This document shows, piece after piece, positions 1 to 7,878 of a stretch of 64,000 bases of DNA. Within the stretch, counting starts at the first letter, position 1; each line of letters starts with the position of its first letter. The stretch is from contig JACQFX010000009.1 in assembly GCA_016199835.1 (NCBI GenBank), forward strand, positions 124,001 to 188,000, in the 5' to 3' direction. A program made the translations under genes and the position numbers. Below the pieces are notes generated by a model, which saw only the letters and a program-made list of their open reading frames with translations, was not told where the DNA came from and did not search any database. The stretch comes from Nitrosomonadales bacterium (lineage in GTDB: Bacteria; Pseudomonadota; Gammaproteobacteria; Burkholderiales; Gallionellaceae).

Positions 1-248
1 ATAAGGTGCAACAGTTCGCCTATGCGCATGGCTCCTGCCATGCGGGCGCTGCCTTTGAATGTGTGCAGACTGCGTTGCAGTTTGCGCCCTAATTGCGCGT
101 CGTCCGGCTGCATGCGCCAGGCTTGCAAGGCTTGCGCGATCTGCGGATAGAGCTCGTCCGCCTCTTCCAGGAACAACGACAGCAACTCCGGATCCATTTC
201 GTCCTGAACCGTCTCCATGGCCAGGTAGTCTCGAATTTCCATGCTCAT
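1..248 (-). CDS. Hpt-domain protein, CheA/ChpA-type (partial, runs off the window start)
   Basis: Only the first ~80 residues are visible. They form one histidine-phosphotransfer helix bundle with the phospho-acceptor motif HTFKGSAR near residue 63, followed by MAGAMRIGEL. This is the Hpt type found in the large chemotaxis/twitching kinases (CheA, ChpA/PilL). The ATG at 248 overlaps the trkH stop as ATGA; a second in-frame ATG lies at 242. In ChpA-like proteins this acidic 'DPELLSLFLEEA' type of Hpt usually sits inside the protein, not at its N-terminus, so this could be a shortened member. Family recognition is firm; the full architecture cannot be seen. Confidence 0.6.
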   Translation of the reverse strand, partial: MSMEIRDYLAMETVQDEMDPELLSLFLEEADELYPQIAQALQAWRMQPDDAQLGRKLQRSLHTFKGSARMAGAMRIGELLHL

Positions 249-1702
249 CTCCGCCAGAACTGCGGTGTAAAGATTATCAGCAGGGTAAATATTTCGAGTC
301 GGCCTGCCAGCATCGCCAAGGTGCATATCCAGGTTTCAAAATCCGTCAACCCGGAATAATTTCCCGCCGGTCCCACCTGCCCCAGACCTGGCCCTGCATT
401 ATTAATGCAGGCGATGATAGCGGAAAAAGCGGAAATGAAGTCCATTCCGCTGGCCGTCAGCGTAAAAGTCAGCGTAGCCACCGTCATGAAATACAGGAAG
501 ATGAATCCCAGCACTGAAAACACGATGTTGTTGGGCACCACATGGCCGCCTATTTTCATCGGATTCACCGCCGCCGGGTGCAACAGCTTGATGAATTCGC
601 GTCCGGCCTGCTTGAACAGGATCAGCGTGCGTATCATCTTGATGCCGCCGCCGGTAGAACCCGAGCTGGCGCAGACGCAGCTCAGGAACAGCATCCACAT
701 CGGCGCAAAGATCGGCCACTGGTTGAAATCCACGCTGGCGAAACCGCAGTCCGTCGCCAATGACACGAGGTTGAAACTGGCATGGCGCAGCGCAGTCCAG
801 AAGTCCGTGTACGTGCCTTTCCACCACAGGAAAACGGCGATGCCCACGCAGCTCGCCAGTATCAGCGTGAGCGTGGCGATGGCTTCCGTGTCTTGCAGAT
901 AAACCTTCAGACTCTTTTCACGCCACGCCAGAAAATGCGTGGCGAAGTTCATTGCCGCCAGCAGCATGAACACGATCAGCACGCTTTCGATGGCGGGAGA
1001 ATTGAAGAAGCCCACGCTGGCGTCATGCGTGGAAAAACCGCCCAGCCCCATCGCCGCAAAAGCATGGCAGATCGCATCCAGCCAGTTCATACCTGCCACT
1101 TTCAGCGACAGTATGCAAGCCACGGTGATGCCGAAATAAACCAGCCACAGATTGCGCGCTGTCTCGGTGATGCGCGGCGTGAGTGCGGAATCCTTCATCG
1201 GGCCCGGCGTCTCGGCCTTGTACAACTGGCGTCCACCGACGCCCAGCAGTGGCAACACGGCCACTGCCAGCACGATGATGCCCATGCCGCCGAGCCAGTT
1301 CAGTTCATGGCGCCAGATGTTGATTGCGGGCGGCAGATTATCCAGCCCGGTAAGCACGGTCGCGCCCGTGGTGGTGATGCCGGACATGGTTTCGAAATAA
1401 GCATCGGTGAACGACAGGTTATCCAGCACCATGAGCAGGGGCAGGGTCGCCACTGCGGGCATCGCCGTCCACATGCCGATCACCAGCAGATAGCCGTGGC
1501 GTATGGACAGTTCGCCCTTGTAACGCCGGGTCAACAGCCACATCAACACGCCCGCGCATAACGTCCACATCATGGCCAGCACGAAATCAAGTACGGTGCC
1601 GTCGGCATAGGCGTATGCCGCGAGGATAGGCAGCAGGTAGGCCACGCTGAACACTACCAGCATCAGCCCCAACGCGTTGAAAACGGTGAATATGCGTTGC
1701 AT
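245..1702 (-). CDS. trkH: Trk-type potassium uptake protein TrkH
   Basis: 485-residue polytopic inner-membrane protein, the K+-translocating subunit of the Trk system. The four pore-loop signatures of the TrkH/Ktr family are visible, for example TTTGATVL near residue 110, GGFSTHDAS near 220 and INNAGPGLG near 435. Length matches the family (about 480-485). The ATG follows the trkA stop with no gap, so the two are translationally linked and transcribed trkA to trkH. TrkA gates TrkH by binding nucleotide in the cytoplasm. Confidence 0.93.
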   Translation of the reverse strand: MQRIFTVFNALGLMLVVFSVAYLLPILAAYAYADGTVLDFVLAMMWTLCAGVLMWLLTRRYKGELSIRHGYLLVIGMWTAMPAVATLPLLMVLDNLSFTDAYFETMSGITTTGATVLTGLDNLPPAINIWRHELNWLGGMGIIVLAVAVLPLLGVGGRQLYKAETPGPMKDSALTPRITETARNLWLVYFGITVACILSLKVAGMNWLDAICHAFAAMGLGGFSTHDASVGFFNSPAIESVLIVFMLLAAMNFATHFLAWREKSLKVYLQDTEAIATLTLILASCVGIAVFLWWKGTYTDFWTALRHASFNLVSLATDCGFASVDFNQWPIFAPMWMLFLSCVCASSGSTGGGIKMIRTLILFKQAGREFIKLLHPAAVNPMKIGGHVVPNNIVFSVLGFIFLYFMTVATLTFTLTASGMDFISAFSAIIACINNAGPGLGQVGPAGNYSGLTDFETWICTLAMLAGRLEIFTLLIIFTPQFWRR

Positions 1703-3076
1703 CTAAAAGAATCCGATCCCCACCTGGAACAGCTTCTCGATTCTGTGGATCATTTTCTTGTTGATCACGAAGACGATGACGTGATCATCGGCTTCAATTA
1801 CCGTGTCGCGATGGCCCATGATGACTTCCTTCTCGCGCACGATGGCGCCTATGGTCGCGCCCTTGGGCAGGTCTATCTCATCTATGCGCCGTCCTACCAC
1901 TTTCGAGGATTGGCGATCGCCATGCGCGATCAGCTCCAGCGCTTCCGCCGCGCCGCGCCGCAAGGAATGCACTGCCGCCACATCGCCCTGACGCACATAG
2001 GCCAGCAGCGAGCCTATGGTGACGTAGGCAGGCGACAGCGCGATATCTATCTTGCCGCCCTGCACCAGGCCGACGTAGGCATTGCGATTGATCAGCGCGA
2101 TCACTTTGCGCGCGCCGTCACGCTTGGCCAGCAACGATGACATAATGTTGTTCTCGTCATCGTTGGTCAACGCACAGAACACGTCCACATCGCCGACGTG
2201 TTCGGCTCCCAGCAGAGTCTCGTCGGTGCCGTCGCCATTCAGCACCAGCGTATGCTTCAATTCACCCGCCAGTTGCGCACAGGCCTTCTTGTTGTATTCG
2301 ATGATCTTGACCTGGTAATCCTGTTCCAGATCCAGCGCCAGACGCCGTCCGATATTGCCGCCGCCGACTATCATCACGCGTTTGTTGGGTTTGTCCATGC
2401 GGCGCAGCTCCTTCAGCACGCGGCGGATATTTTCCGTGGCGGCAATGAAGAATATTTCGTCACCTGCCTCGACCACCGTGTCGCCCTCCGGGATGATGGG
2501 CCGGTCCTGGCGGAAGATCGCGGCGACGCGCGTATCGATGTGCGGCATGTGGCTGCGCAGATAGGTCAACGGCTTGCCCACCAGCGGCCCGCCCTCGAAC
2601 GCTTTCACCGCCACCAGCGAGACCAGGCCATCGGCAAATTCCAGCACCTGCAAGGCCTCGGGAAATTCGATCAGTTTGCGGATGTAATCGGTGAGTATCT
2701 GCTCGGGGCAGATGGAGAAATCCACGCAGAAATTGGCGGGACTGAAGATCTCGGGATGGGCCAGATAATCGGCGGCGCGTATGCGCGCAATCCTGGTCGG
2801 CGTGTTGTACAGGCTGGCAGCCAGCTTGCACGCCACCATATTGACCTCGTCGCTCTGCGTCACCGCCAGCAGCATATCGGCATCGGCGATGCCCGCCTGT
2901 TCCAATACCGAAGGATGTGAAGCATTGCCCGTCAGGGTGCGCAGATCGAATCTATCCTGCAGCAGCCGCAGCTTCTCCGCGTTGGTGTCCACCACGGTGA
3001 TGTCGTTGGCCTCGCTGACCAGACTCTCCGCAACTGTCGAGCCGACCTGCCCGGCCCCGAGTATCAATATTTTCAA
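1703..3076 (-). CDS. trkA: Trk system potassium regulatory protein TrkA
   Basis: 457-residue cytoplasmic regulator with duplicated RCK units. The first Rossmann fold opens with GAGQVGSTVAESL near residue 7 and the second with GGGNIGRRLALDL near residue 238, each followed by a TrkA-C domain. It binds NAD(H)/ATP and controls the TrkH channel encoded directly downstream. Length is the normal ~458. It is the promoter-proximal gene of the pair; 13 bp separate it from the upstream phosphatase gene, so all may be one transcript. Confidence 0.94.
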   Translation of the reverse strand: MKILILGAGQVGSTVAESLVSEANDITVVDTNAEKLRLLQDRFDLRTLTGNASHPSVLEQAGIADADMLLAVTQSDEVNMVACKLAASLYNTPTRIARIRAADYLAHPEIFSPANFCVDFSICPEQILTDYIRKLIEFPEALQVLEFADGLVSLVAVKAFEGGPLVGKPLTYLRSHMPHIDTRVAAIFRQDRPIIPEGDTVVEAGDEIFFIAATENIRRVLKELRRMDKPNKRVMIVGGGNIGRRLALDLEQDYQVKIIEYNKKACAQLAGELKHTLVLNGDGTDETLLGAEHVGDVDVFCALTNDDENNIMSSLLAKRDGARKVIALINRNAYVGLVQGGKIDIALSPAYVTIGSLLAYVRQGDVAAVHSLRRGAAEALELIAHGDRQSSKVVGRRIDEIDLPKGATIGAIVREKEVIMGHRDTVIEADDHVIVFVINKKMIHRIEKLFQVGIGFF

Positions 3077-3089
3077 TGCGCCCCCTGAT

Positions 3090-3941
3090 TTATTGCTGCG
3101 CGCGTATCCAGTTCTTCCATTCGTCGAACAATTTTTTATCCAGTGCCGCGATCACCGAACGCTGCCAGATGTCGCCCTGCGCGAATTCATCGTTTTCGAT
3201 GCAACAGGCGTGGCCGCCCGCTTCCCACAATATCAGCGTCCCGGCCGCGTAATCCCACAGCCTCTGTCCGCCGTGCAAATATACATCGTAGCGCCCTGCG
3301 GCGGTGTAGCACCAGTCCAGCGAACTCGCGCCAAAATTACGCTGCGAACTGTAGGGCGGATGCGTCGCCAGTTGCGCGACCAGTTTCGTGCTCAGCCGTT
3401 TCAGATCCACGTTGGCCAACGCCTGCTCCAGCGTTTCCACGGCTTCGCGTCCCACGAGTTGCGCGCCGTTCAGGAACGCGCCCTTGCCCAGCTCGGCAGC
3501 GAATGTCTCGTCCGCCACCGGATCGTACACCACACCCAGCACGCTCTTGCCTTCGCGCAGCAGTGCGACGGACACGGCGAAATAAGGCAGGCCGCGCACG
3601 AAGTTGGAAGTGCCATCTATCGGGTCTATGCACCACAGGCCATTTTCCCCGGCCCGCCATATTGCACGCTGCTCCTCGGCAGACATCTCTTCGCCCAGCA
3701 CCGGCACGTTCAGTATGGCCTGAAGTTTTTTGGCCAAGGCAAGCTGGGTTGCGGTGTCGGCTTCGGTACACAGGCTGCCGTCGCTCTTGCGCTGGTGCGC
3801 GACCTTCATATAACGCGGCATGATCTCTTCAGCAGCGACCAGCTTGACCGCCGCCACCACCGCCTTGAGCATGGCGCTCATGGTTTTGGCGCGCGGTGCA
3901 GTTTTCTTTTCTATTGGTTTTATCACGTTTCGTTCTTCCAT
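3090..3941 (-). CDS. Inositol monophosphatase family protein
   Basis: Cytoplasmic Mg2+-dependent, Li+-sensitive phosphatase fold (SuhB/CysQ/HisN superfamily). Visible motifs are the metal ligand E in LGEEMSAEE, the signature DPIDGTSNF, and the second-site WDYAAGTLILWEAGG near the C-terminus. Substrate cannot be fixed from sequence; SuhB-, CysQ- and histidinol-phosphatase-like members share these motifs. The start is uncertain: ATG 3941 gives 283 residues and overlaps the upstream gene by 19 bp, while ATG 3881 gives a shorter, more typical N-terminus. Neither has a clear ribosome-binding site. Confidence 0.82.
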   Translation of the reverse strand: MEERNVIKPIEKKTAPRAKTMSAMLKAVVAAVKLVAAEEIMPRYMKVAHQRKSDGSLCTEADTATQLALAKKLQAILNVPVLGEEMSAEEQRAIWRAGENGLWCIDPIDGTSNFVRGLPYFAVSVALLREGKSVLGVVYDPVADETFAAELGKGAFLNGAQLVGREAVETLEQALANVDLKRLSTKLVAQLATHPPYSSQRNFGASSLDWCYTAAGRYDVYLHGGQRLWDYAAGTLILWEAGGHACCIENDEFAQGDIWQRSVIAALDKKLFDEWKNWIRAQQ

Positions 3942-4480
3942 TTTATGGAACAACCCATGCTGGCGATCTGCTCGCGCGGCCCCTGCCCGGTTTGCGCCAC
4001 TTGCACCATGGCATTGAACAGGTCGCGCGGCGCTTCCGCCACCGTTTCCTTGCGCGAAGCGTCCAGACGTCCACGGTACTGCAATTCGAGATCGGCATTG
4101 AAGCCAAAGAAATCCGGCGTGCATACCGCGCCGTAATCTCTGGCAATCTGCTGCGTCTCGTCCCACACATAAGGGAAAGGATAGCCGTATTGCTGCGCCA
4201 CCAGCTTCATGTTCTCGAACGAGTCTTCCGCATAGTCGGCAGGATCGTTAGACATGATAGCGATGCTATTGACGCCATGTTGCAATAGTTCGCGGGTGTC
4301 GCGCATGATGCGCTCGCGTATGGATTTCACATAGGGGCAGTGGTTGCAGATGAACATCACCAGCAGACCGCTCCTGCCGCGCGCGCTTTGCAGCGTATGA
4401 CGTTTGCCATCCACGCCCAACAGGTCGAATTCGCGCGCCTTCCAGCCAAAATCGCAAAGCGGCGGTTGCAGACTGACCAT
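3923..4480 (-). CDS. Thioredoxin-like (AhpC/TSA-type redoxin) protein
   Basis: 185 residues of thioredoxin fold with an active-site CNHCPYVKSI (CxxC) after the strand LLVMFI, and the cis-Pro region VCTPDFFGFN. This is the peroxiredoxin-like subgroup in which the CxxC is followed by a Pro-Tyr-Val. No signal peptide, so probably a cytoplasmic thiol-disulfide protein. ATG 4480 is chosen because AGGGGA lies 4 nt upstream; a longer TTG start at 4495 lacks one. The partner is unknown. Confidence 0.78.
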   Translation of the reverse strand: MVSLQPPLCDFGWKAREFDLLGVDGKRHTLQSARGRSGLLVMFICNHCPYVKSIRERIMRDTRELLQHGVNSIAIMSNDPADYAEDSFENMKLVAQQYGYPFPYVWDETQQIARDYGAVCTPDFFGFNADLELQYRGRLDASRKETVAEAPRDLFNAMVQVAQTGQGPREQIASMGCSIKWKNET

Positions 4481-4549
4481 CACATCCCCTGACAATGAAT
4501 CGAAGGTCGTTATATTATCACGCCGACCCTTACACCCAGAATCCAGACC

Positions 4550-5287
4550 ATGTCAGCACCGCGCTTTTATTGCCCCCCGCCGCTACCCGAAGGCAACCAC
4601 TTCGAACTGCCGCGCGAGGCCGCCCATCACGCCCACCGCGTGCTGCGCCTGCGCGCGAACGACCCGGTGCAGATATTCGACGGCGAGGGCAACGCCTTCG
4701 ATGCCAAGATAGACGAGATCGGCGGCAAACGCGTGGTGCTGCACGAATTGCAGACCTGCATGGCCGAGGCCGAATCTCCGTTGCGCATCACGCTGGCTCA
4801 GGCAATGTGCAGCAGCGAGAAAATGGACTGGGTGGTGCAGAAGGCCACCGAACTCGGCGCCGCCGAGATCCTGCCGGTACAGACCCAGCGCAGCGTAGCG
4901 AAACTTTCAAATGAGCGCGCCGAGAAGCGCACCGCGCATTGGCGCAGCGTGATCATCTCCGCCTGCGAACAATGCGGGCGCAACGTGTTGCCGCAGATAC
5001 AGGCACCGCAGGAAATCAGCGCCTGGCTGGCCGCGATGCGCAATGTGGCCTGCGCCAAATTCATCCTGCAACCCGAAGGCTCCACCGCCTTGCACAAACA
5101 ACCGCCGCCGCAAGGCAGCGTGATATTGCTGATCGGCCCGGAAGGCGGCTTCAGCGAAGACGAGGTCAAGATGGCGCACCTGGCCGGATTCACCCCGATC
5201 CGTCTGGGCAAGCGCGTGCTGCGCACCGAGACGGCCGCGATGGCAGGCATCACCGCGCTGCAAACCTTATGGGGCGATTTCCTGTGA
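4550..5287 (+). CDS. rsmE: 16S rRNA (uracil1498-N3)-methyltransferase RsmE
   Basis: 245 residues, the normal RsmE length. An N-terminal PUA-like domain (YCPPPLPEG, HHAHRVLRLR) precedes a SPOUT methyltransferase domain with the knot motifs LIGPEGGFSEDEV near residue 195 and LGKRVLRTETA near residue 223. It methylates N3 of U1498 in 16S rRNA using SAM, acting on the 30S subunit. The downstream gene starts on a GTG overlapping this stop codon, suggesting co-translation of two functionally unrelated proteins. Confidence 0.93.
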   Translation: MSAPRFYCPPPLPEGNHFELPREAAHHAHRVLRLRANDPVQIFDGEGNAFDAKIDEIGGKRVVLHELQTCMAEAESPLRITLAQAMCSSEKMDWVVQKATELGAAEILPVQTQRSVAKLSNERAEKRTAHWRSVIISACEQCGRNVLPQIQAPQEISAWLAAMRNVACAKFILQPEGSTALHKQPPPQGSVILLIGPEGGFSEDEVKMAHLAGFTPIRLGKRVLRTETAAMAGITALQTLWGDFL

Positions 5288-5982
5288 AACGGCTCGCCCA
5301 TTTATTTTTTCTGCTCGCCGTCATGGCGGTAACCCTGGCTTACGCAGCCGAAGAGCCTGCCGTGGTGTACTGGAACTCGGATGCAGGCAAGGTGCTGCGC
5401 GCACGCATCCCGCCCGATGCGGATTACTGGCAACTGAGTCCGGTGTTCGCCGTGCAGGAGACCCAGTCCTATTGCTCGGTCGCCAGCGCCGTCACCGTGC
5501 TCAACGCGATGCCGATCAGGAAACCCGTCGCCCCCGCTTACGCGCCTTACGCCTATTTCACCCAGAGCAATTATTTCACGCCCGAAGTCAGCAAAATCAT
5601 CAGCTCGCAAACCGTGCTGGCACAAGGCATGACGCGCGACGAGATGGCGAAGACGCTAAGGCAGCACGGCGTCAAAACAAAATCCATCGCGGGCGACACC
5701 CTGGACGATGCCGCCCTGCGCGCCTTGCTGCAAAAGGCGCTGGGCGATGACGGCCAGTTCGTGCTGGCCAATTACCTGCGTGCGAATCTGGGACAGGTCG
5801 GTGGCGGCCATTGGTCAGTGCTGGCGGAATACGATGCGCAGAACGACAGCGTGCTGATACTCGACGTGGCCAAGTATAAATATATGCCGGCGTGGGTCGG
5901 CATCAGCACGCTGCAAAAAGCCATCGCCACCACGGACACTACCAGCAACCAGTCCAGAGGGCTGGTCATCGTGTCAGAATAA
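5284..5982 (+). CDS. Exported phytochelatin-synthase family protein
   Basis: 232 residues with a Sec signal peptide (KRLAHLFFLLAVMAVTLAYA) and a papain-like phytochelatin synthase domain. The catalytic triad is visible: Cys in QSYCSVASAVTVLNAM, His in GGGHWSVLAEYD and Asp in ILDVAKYKY. Characterised short prokaryotic members lack the plant C-terminal domain and mainly hydrolyse glutathione to gamma-Glu-Cys; a periplasmic location and this activity are inferred here. The GTG at 5284 overlaps the rsmE TGA. Metal-related function fits the copper efflux operon a few kb away, but no direct link is shown. Confidence 0.8.
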   Translation: MKRLAHLFFLLAVMAVTLAYAAEEPAVVYWNSDAGKVLRARIPPDADYWQLSPVFAVQETQSYCSVASAVTVLNAMPIRKPVAPAYAPYAYFTQSNYFTPEVSKIISSQTVLAQGMTRDEMAKTLRQHGVKTKSIAGDTLDDAALRALLQKALGDDGQFVLANYLRANLGQVGGGHWSVLAEYDAQNDSVLILDVAKYKYMPAWVGISTLQKAIATTDTTSNQSRGLVIVSE

Positions 5983-6004
5983 AATATCTATCACAGGAGC
6001 ACCC

Positions 6005-6181
6005 ATGCCTTACGTCAACATCCGCATCGCCGGGACACTGAGCCGCGAACAGAAAGCGCAGATTGCCGAGGAGATCACCGACACGCTGGAACGCATCGCG
6101 CATAAACCCAGGTCGTACACCTATATCGCGTTCGACGAGTTGCCGGACGAGAACTGGGCGATAGCGGGGAATGCTGGATGA
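6005..6181 (+). CDS. 4-oxalocrotonate tautomerase family protein
   Basis: A 58-residue protein, the usual size of a tautomerase subunit. It begins Met-Pro-Tyr-Val, so processing exposes the catalytic Pro1, and the chain PYVNIRIAG...SREQKAQIAEEITD follows the 4-OT beta-alpha-beta pattern. A strong AGGAG sits 6 nt before the ATG. Members assemble as hexamers and catalyse keto-enol tautomerisation; the substrate is not predictable. The next gene begins inside its stop codon (ATGA). Confidence 0.8.
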   Translation: MPYVNIRIAGTLSREQKAQIAEEITDTLERIAHKPRSYTYIAFDELPDENWAIAGNAG

Positions 6182-6696
6182 GGAATAGCCGCGCAATGCA
6201 AACCGCTTGCAGCGCAGCAACTGCACTGCTGCTCCTGCTGGGTTTCTCAATATGCGATGCGGATGAACTTCCCGCAAAATATCAGGAGAGCGCCAAGCCG
6301 GGCAGATTCAATCTCTGGATCAACCCCGGTCTGGTCTCTTATCATTTCGACCATAGCGCCGGGTATCGCGGCAAAAACTGGGGATTCGGCGCGCAATCCG
6401 ATCTGTCCGAACAACTCACGGTGCAAGCCGGGAACTTCATCAACAGCGACCGCGTGCGCTCGAATTACGCCGGACTCGCCTGGCAGCCGCTGAGCTGGCA
6501 CTCGATCAGGATAGGTGTTGCCGCCGCCGCCTTCGACGGTTATCCCGCCATGCGCGACGGCAACTGGTTCTTTGCAGCGATGCCCTGGATCAGCCTGCGC
6601 GGCGAACGGCTGGGCGTAAATCTTACCGTAATTCCCAGCTATGGCAGCCGGCTGCACGGCGCGGTGTCGGCGCAGATGATCTTCCGCGTGTGGTAG
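6178..6696 (+). CDS. Putative exported beta-barrel-like protein
   Basis: 172 residues, with a signal peptide (about residues 1-28, ending near DADELP) and then alternating aromatic/polar stretches ending in a C-terminal Trp (AQMIFRVW). That pattern is typical of small outer-membrane barrels. No family is recognised with certainty. It starts by ATGA overlap with the tautomerase gene, so the two are likely co-transcribed; an internal ATG seven codons in is an alternative start. Confidence 0.5.
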   Translation: MRNSRAMQTACSAATALLLLLGFSICDADELPAKYQESAKPGRFNLWINPGLVSYHFDHSAGYRGKNWGFGAQSDLSEQLTVQAGNFINSDRVRSNYAGLAWQPLSWHSIRIGVAAAAFDGYPAMRDGNWFFAAMPWISLRGERLGVNLTVIPSYGSRLHGAVSAQMIFRVW

Positions 6697-6741
6697 TTCC
6701 GCAACCATCAGACCACAACGCCGTGGTCATCAATCAGGACG

Positions 6742-7014
6742 GAAGCCATTGCAGCGGGCACAGACCAAGTATTACAACAGTCTGAGCGCAGCTTCCTCTA
6801 CATGCCGTTCATGCACAGCGAGTCGCTGAAGCTTCATGAGATCGCCACCAGGCTGTTCCGCGACAATGGCAACCAGAGCAACCACGATTTCGAATTGAAG
6901 CACAAGGCAATCATTGCAAGGTTCAGCCGCTATCCGCACAGAAACAGCATCCTTGGCCGGAAACCTACCGATGAGGAAATCGAGTTTCTGAAGCAACCGG
7001 GTTCGGGGTTCTGA
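6742..7014 (+). pseudogene. DUF924-family C-terminal remnant
   Basis: An open stretch of about 90 codons reads as the C-terminal half of a DUF924 protein: AIAAGTDQVLQ, SERSFLYMPFMHSES, HKAIIARFSRYPHRN and a terminal TDEEIEFLKQPGSGF. The N-terminal half, including the start, is missing; upstream sequence is the end of the preceding gene and non-matching DNA. The first in-frame ATG (6802) lies inside a conserved helix, so a functional short protein is unlikely. Marked as a decayed gene with no known role. Confidence 0.68.
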
Positions 7015-7182
7015 CGAATACCAGCAGTATCTGCTAACACAACATCAGCAAGCTATAAGGACGAAGTCCAATCCGGACTGGGGTAGGCTCCGAACCCAAG
7101 CTTTGTGGTGAAATGCCGGGCATCGCAAACTCAGCCCAGCCTACGCGTGCCCAGCCTTTTGCATAAGCCGATGAGTTAAATT

Positions 7183-7199
7183 TTGTGATAGGCTCACAA
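7183..7199. promoter_or_regulatory. Perfect palindrome upstream of hicBA (possible autoregulatory operator)
   Basis: TTGTGA-N5-TCACAA is a perfect 6+6 inverted repeat, flanked by TGAGTT / AACTCA arms, 30 bp before the hicB start. HicB antitoxins of this kind often repress their own promoter at a palindrome, so this is a likely operator. The resemblance to a CRP site is imperfect because the spacer is 5, not 6. Confidence 0.45.
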
Positions 7200-7228
7200 C
7201 TCAAGAATGCGTTGATGGTGGAGGTAAT

Positions 7229-7435
7229 ATGAGTGAAATTCTATTTCTCGTCGAACAGGCTCCCGAAGGCGGCTATACAGCAAGGGCGTTGGGCGAATCC
7301 ATTTTTACAGAGGCAGATACCTTGCCAGAGTTGCGCAAAATGGTACAGGAAGCAGTTCATTGCCATTTCGATGAAAACAATATGCCAAAAGTTATTCGTT
7401 TGCATATCGTGCAGGAAGAAATGCTTGCGGCATGA
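7229..7435 (+). CDS. hicB: HicB-family antitoxin
   Basis: 68 residues of the short HicB fold (MSEILFLVEQAPEGGYTARALGE...TEADTLPELRKMVQEAV). Such proteins neutralise HicA and usually repress the operon. No separate DNA-binding C-terminal domain is present. GGAGG precedes the ATG by 5 nt. The hicA ATG overlaps this stop (ATGA). Antitoxin-first order is the less common arrangement but well known. Confidence 0.78.
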   Translation: MSEILFLVEQAPEGGYTARALGESIFTEADTLPELRKMVQEAVHCHFDENNMPKVIRLHIVQEEMLAA

Positions 7436-7878
7436 GGATTCCGCGGGATCTGTCAGGGGCTGATCTAATCGGTCTTTTATCCAGGCTGGGTTACCGGCAA
7501 ACACGACAGACTGGCAGCCATGTTCGCCTGACTTGCGATGATCCATCTCAACATCACGTCACCATCCCTCTACATGATTCGCTACGCATAGGAACACTTT
7601 CCGCTATTCTCAATGACGTGGCCGCAGCGCAAGGTATTGAGCGAGATGTGTTGATGGAGCGCCTGTTCGGCCAGGCCTTCCTAGTCAGTTTGGGGCCAAT
7701 CCGGAGGCTGGAGGAATACTGGGATGAAGTAAAGACATGGCTCACCTGGCGGAGCATCCCCATCATCTGGAAATGTTCCTCTCCTTCACCAGCATATAAA
7801 TCACCGGGATCACCAGCAGCGTCAGCAGCGTCGAAGTCACCATGCCGCCCACCATGGGTGCGGCGATGCGGCGCATGA
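7432..7878 (+). CDS. hicA: HicA-type mRNA interferase with an abnormal C-terminal extension
   Basis: Residues 1-80 are a normal HicA double-stranded-RNA-binding-like toxin with the active-site Gly-Ser-His (TGSHVRLTCDD), ending ERDVLMERLFG. The frame then stays open for about 68 further residues of unusual composition (Ser/Pro-rich), and the last 116 bp overlap the convergent 3' end of cusA. Normal HicA is 60-80 residues, so the native stop was probably lost when this module landed beside cusA. Toxin activity of the extended form is uncertain. Confidence 0.7.
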   Translation: MRIPRDLSGADLIGLLSRLGYRQTRQTGSHVRLTCDDPSQHHVTIPLHDSLRIGTLSAILNDVAAAQGIERDVLMERLFGQAFLVSLGPIRRLEEYWDEVKTWLTWRSIPIIWKCSSPSPAYKSPGSPAASAASKSPCRPPWVRRCGA

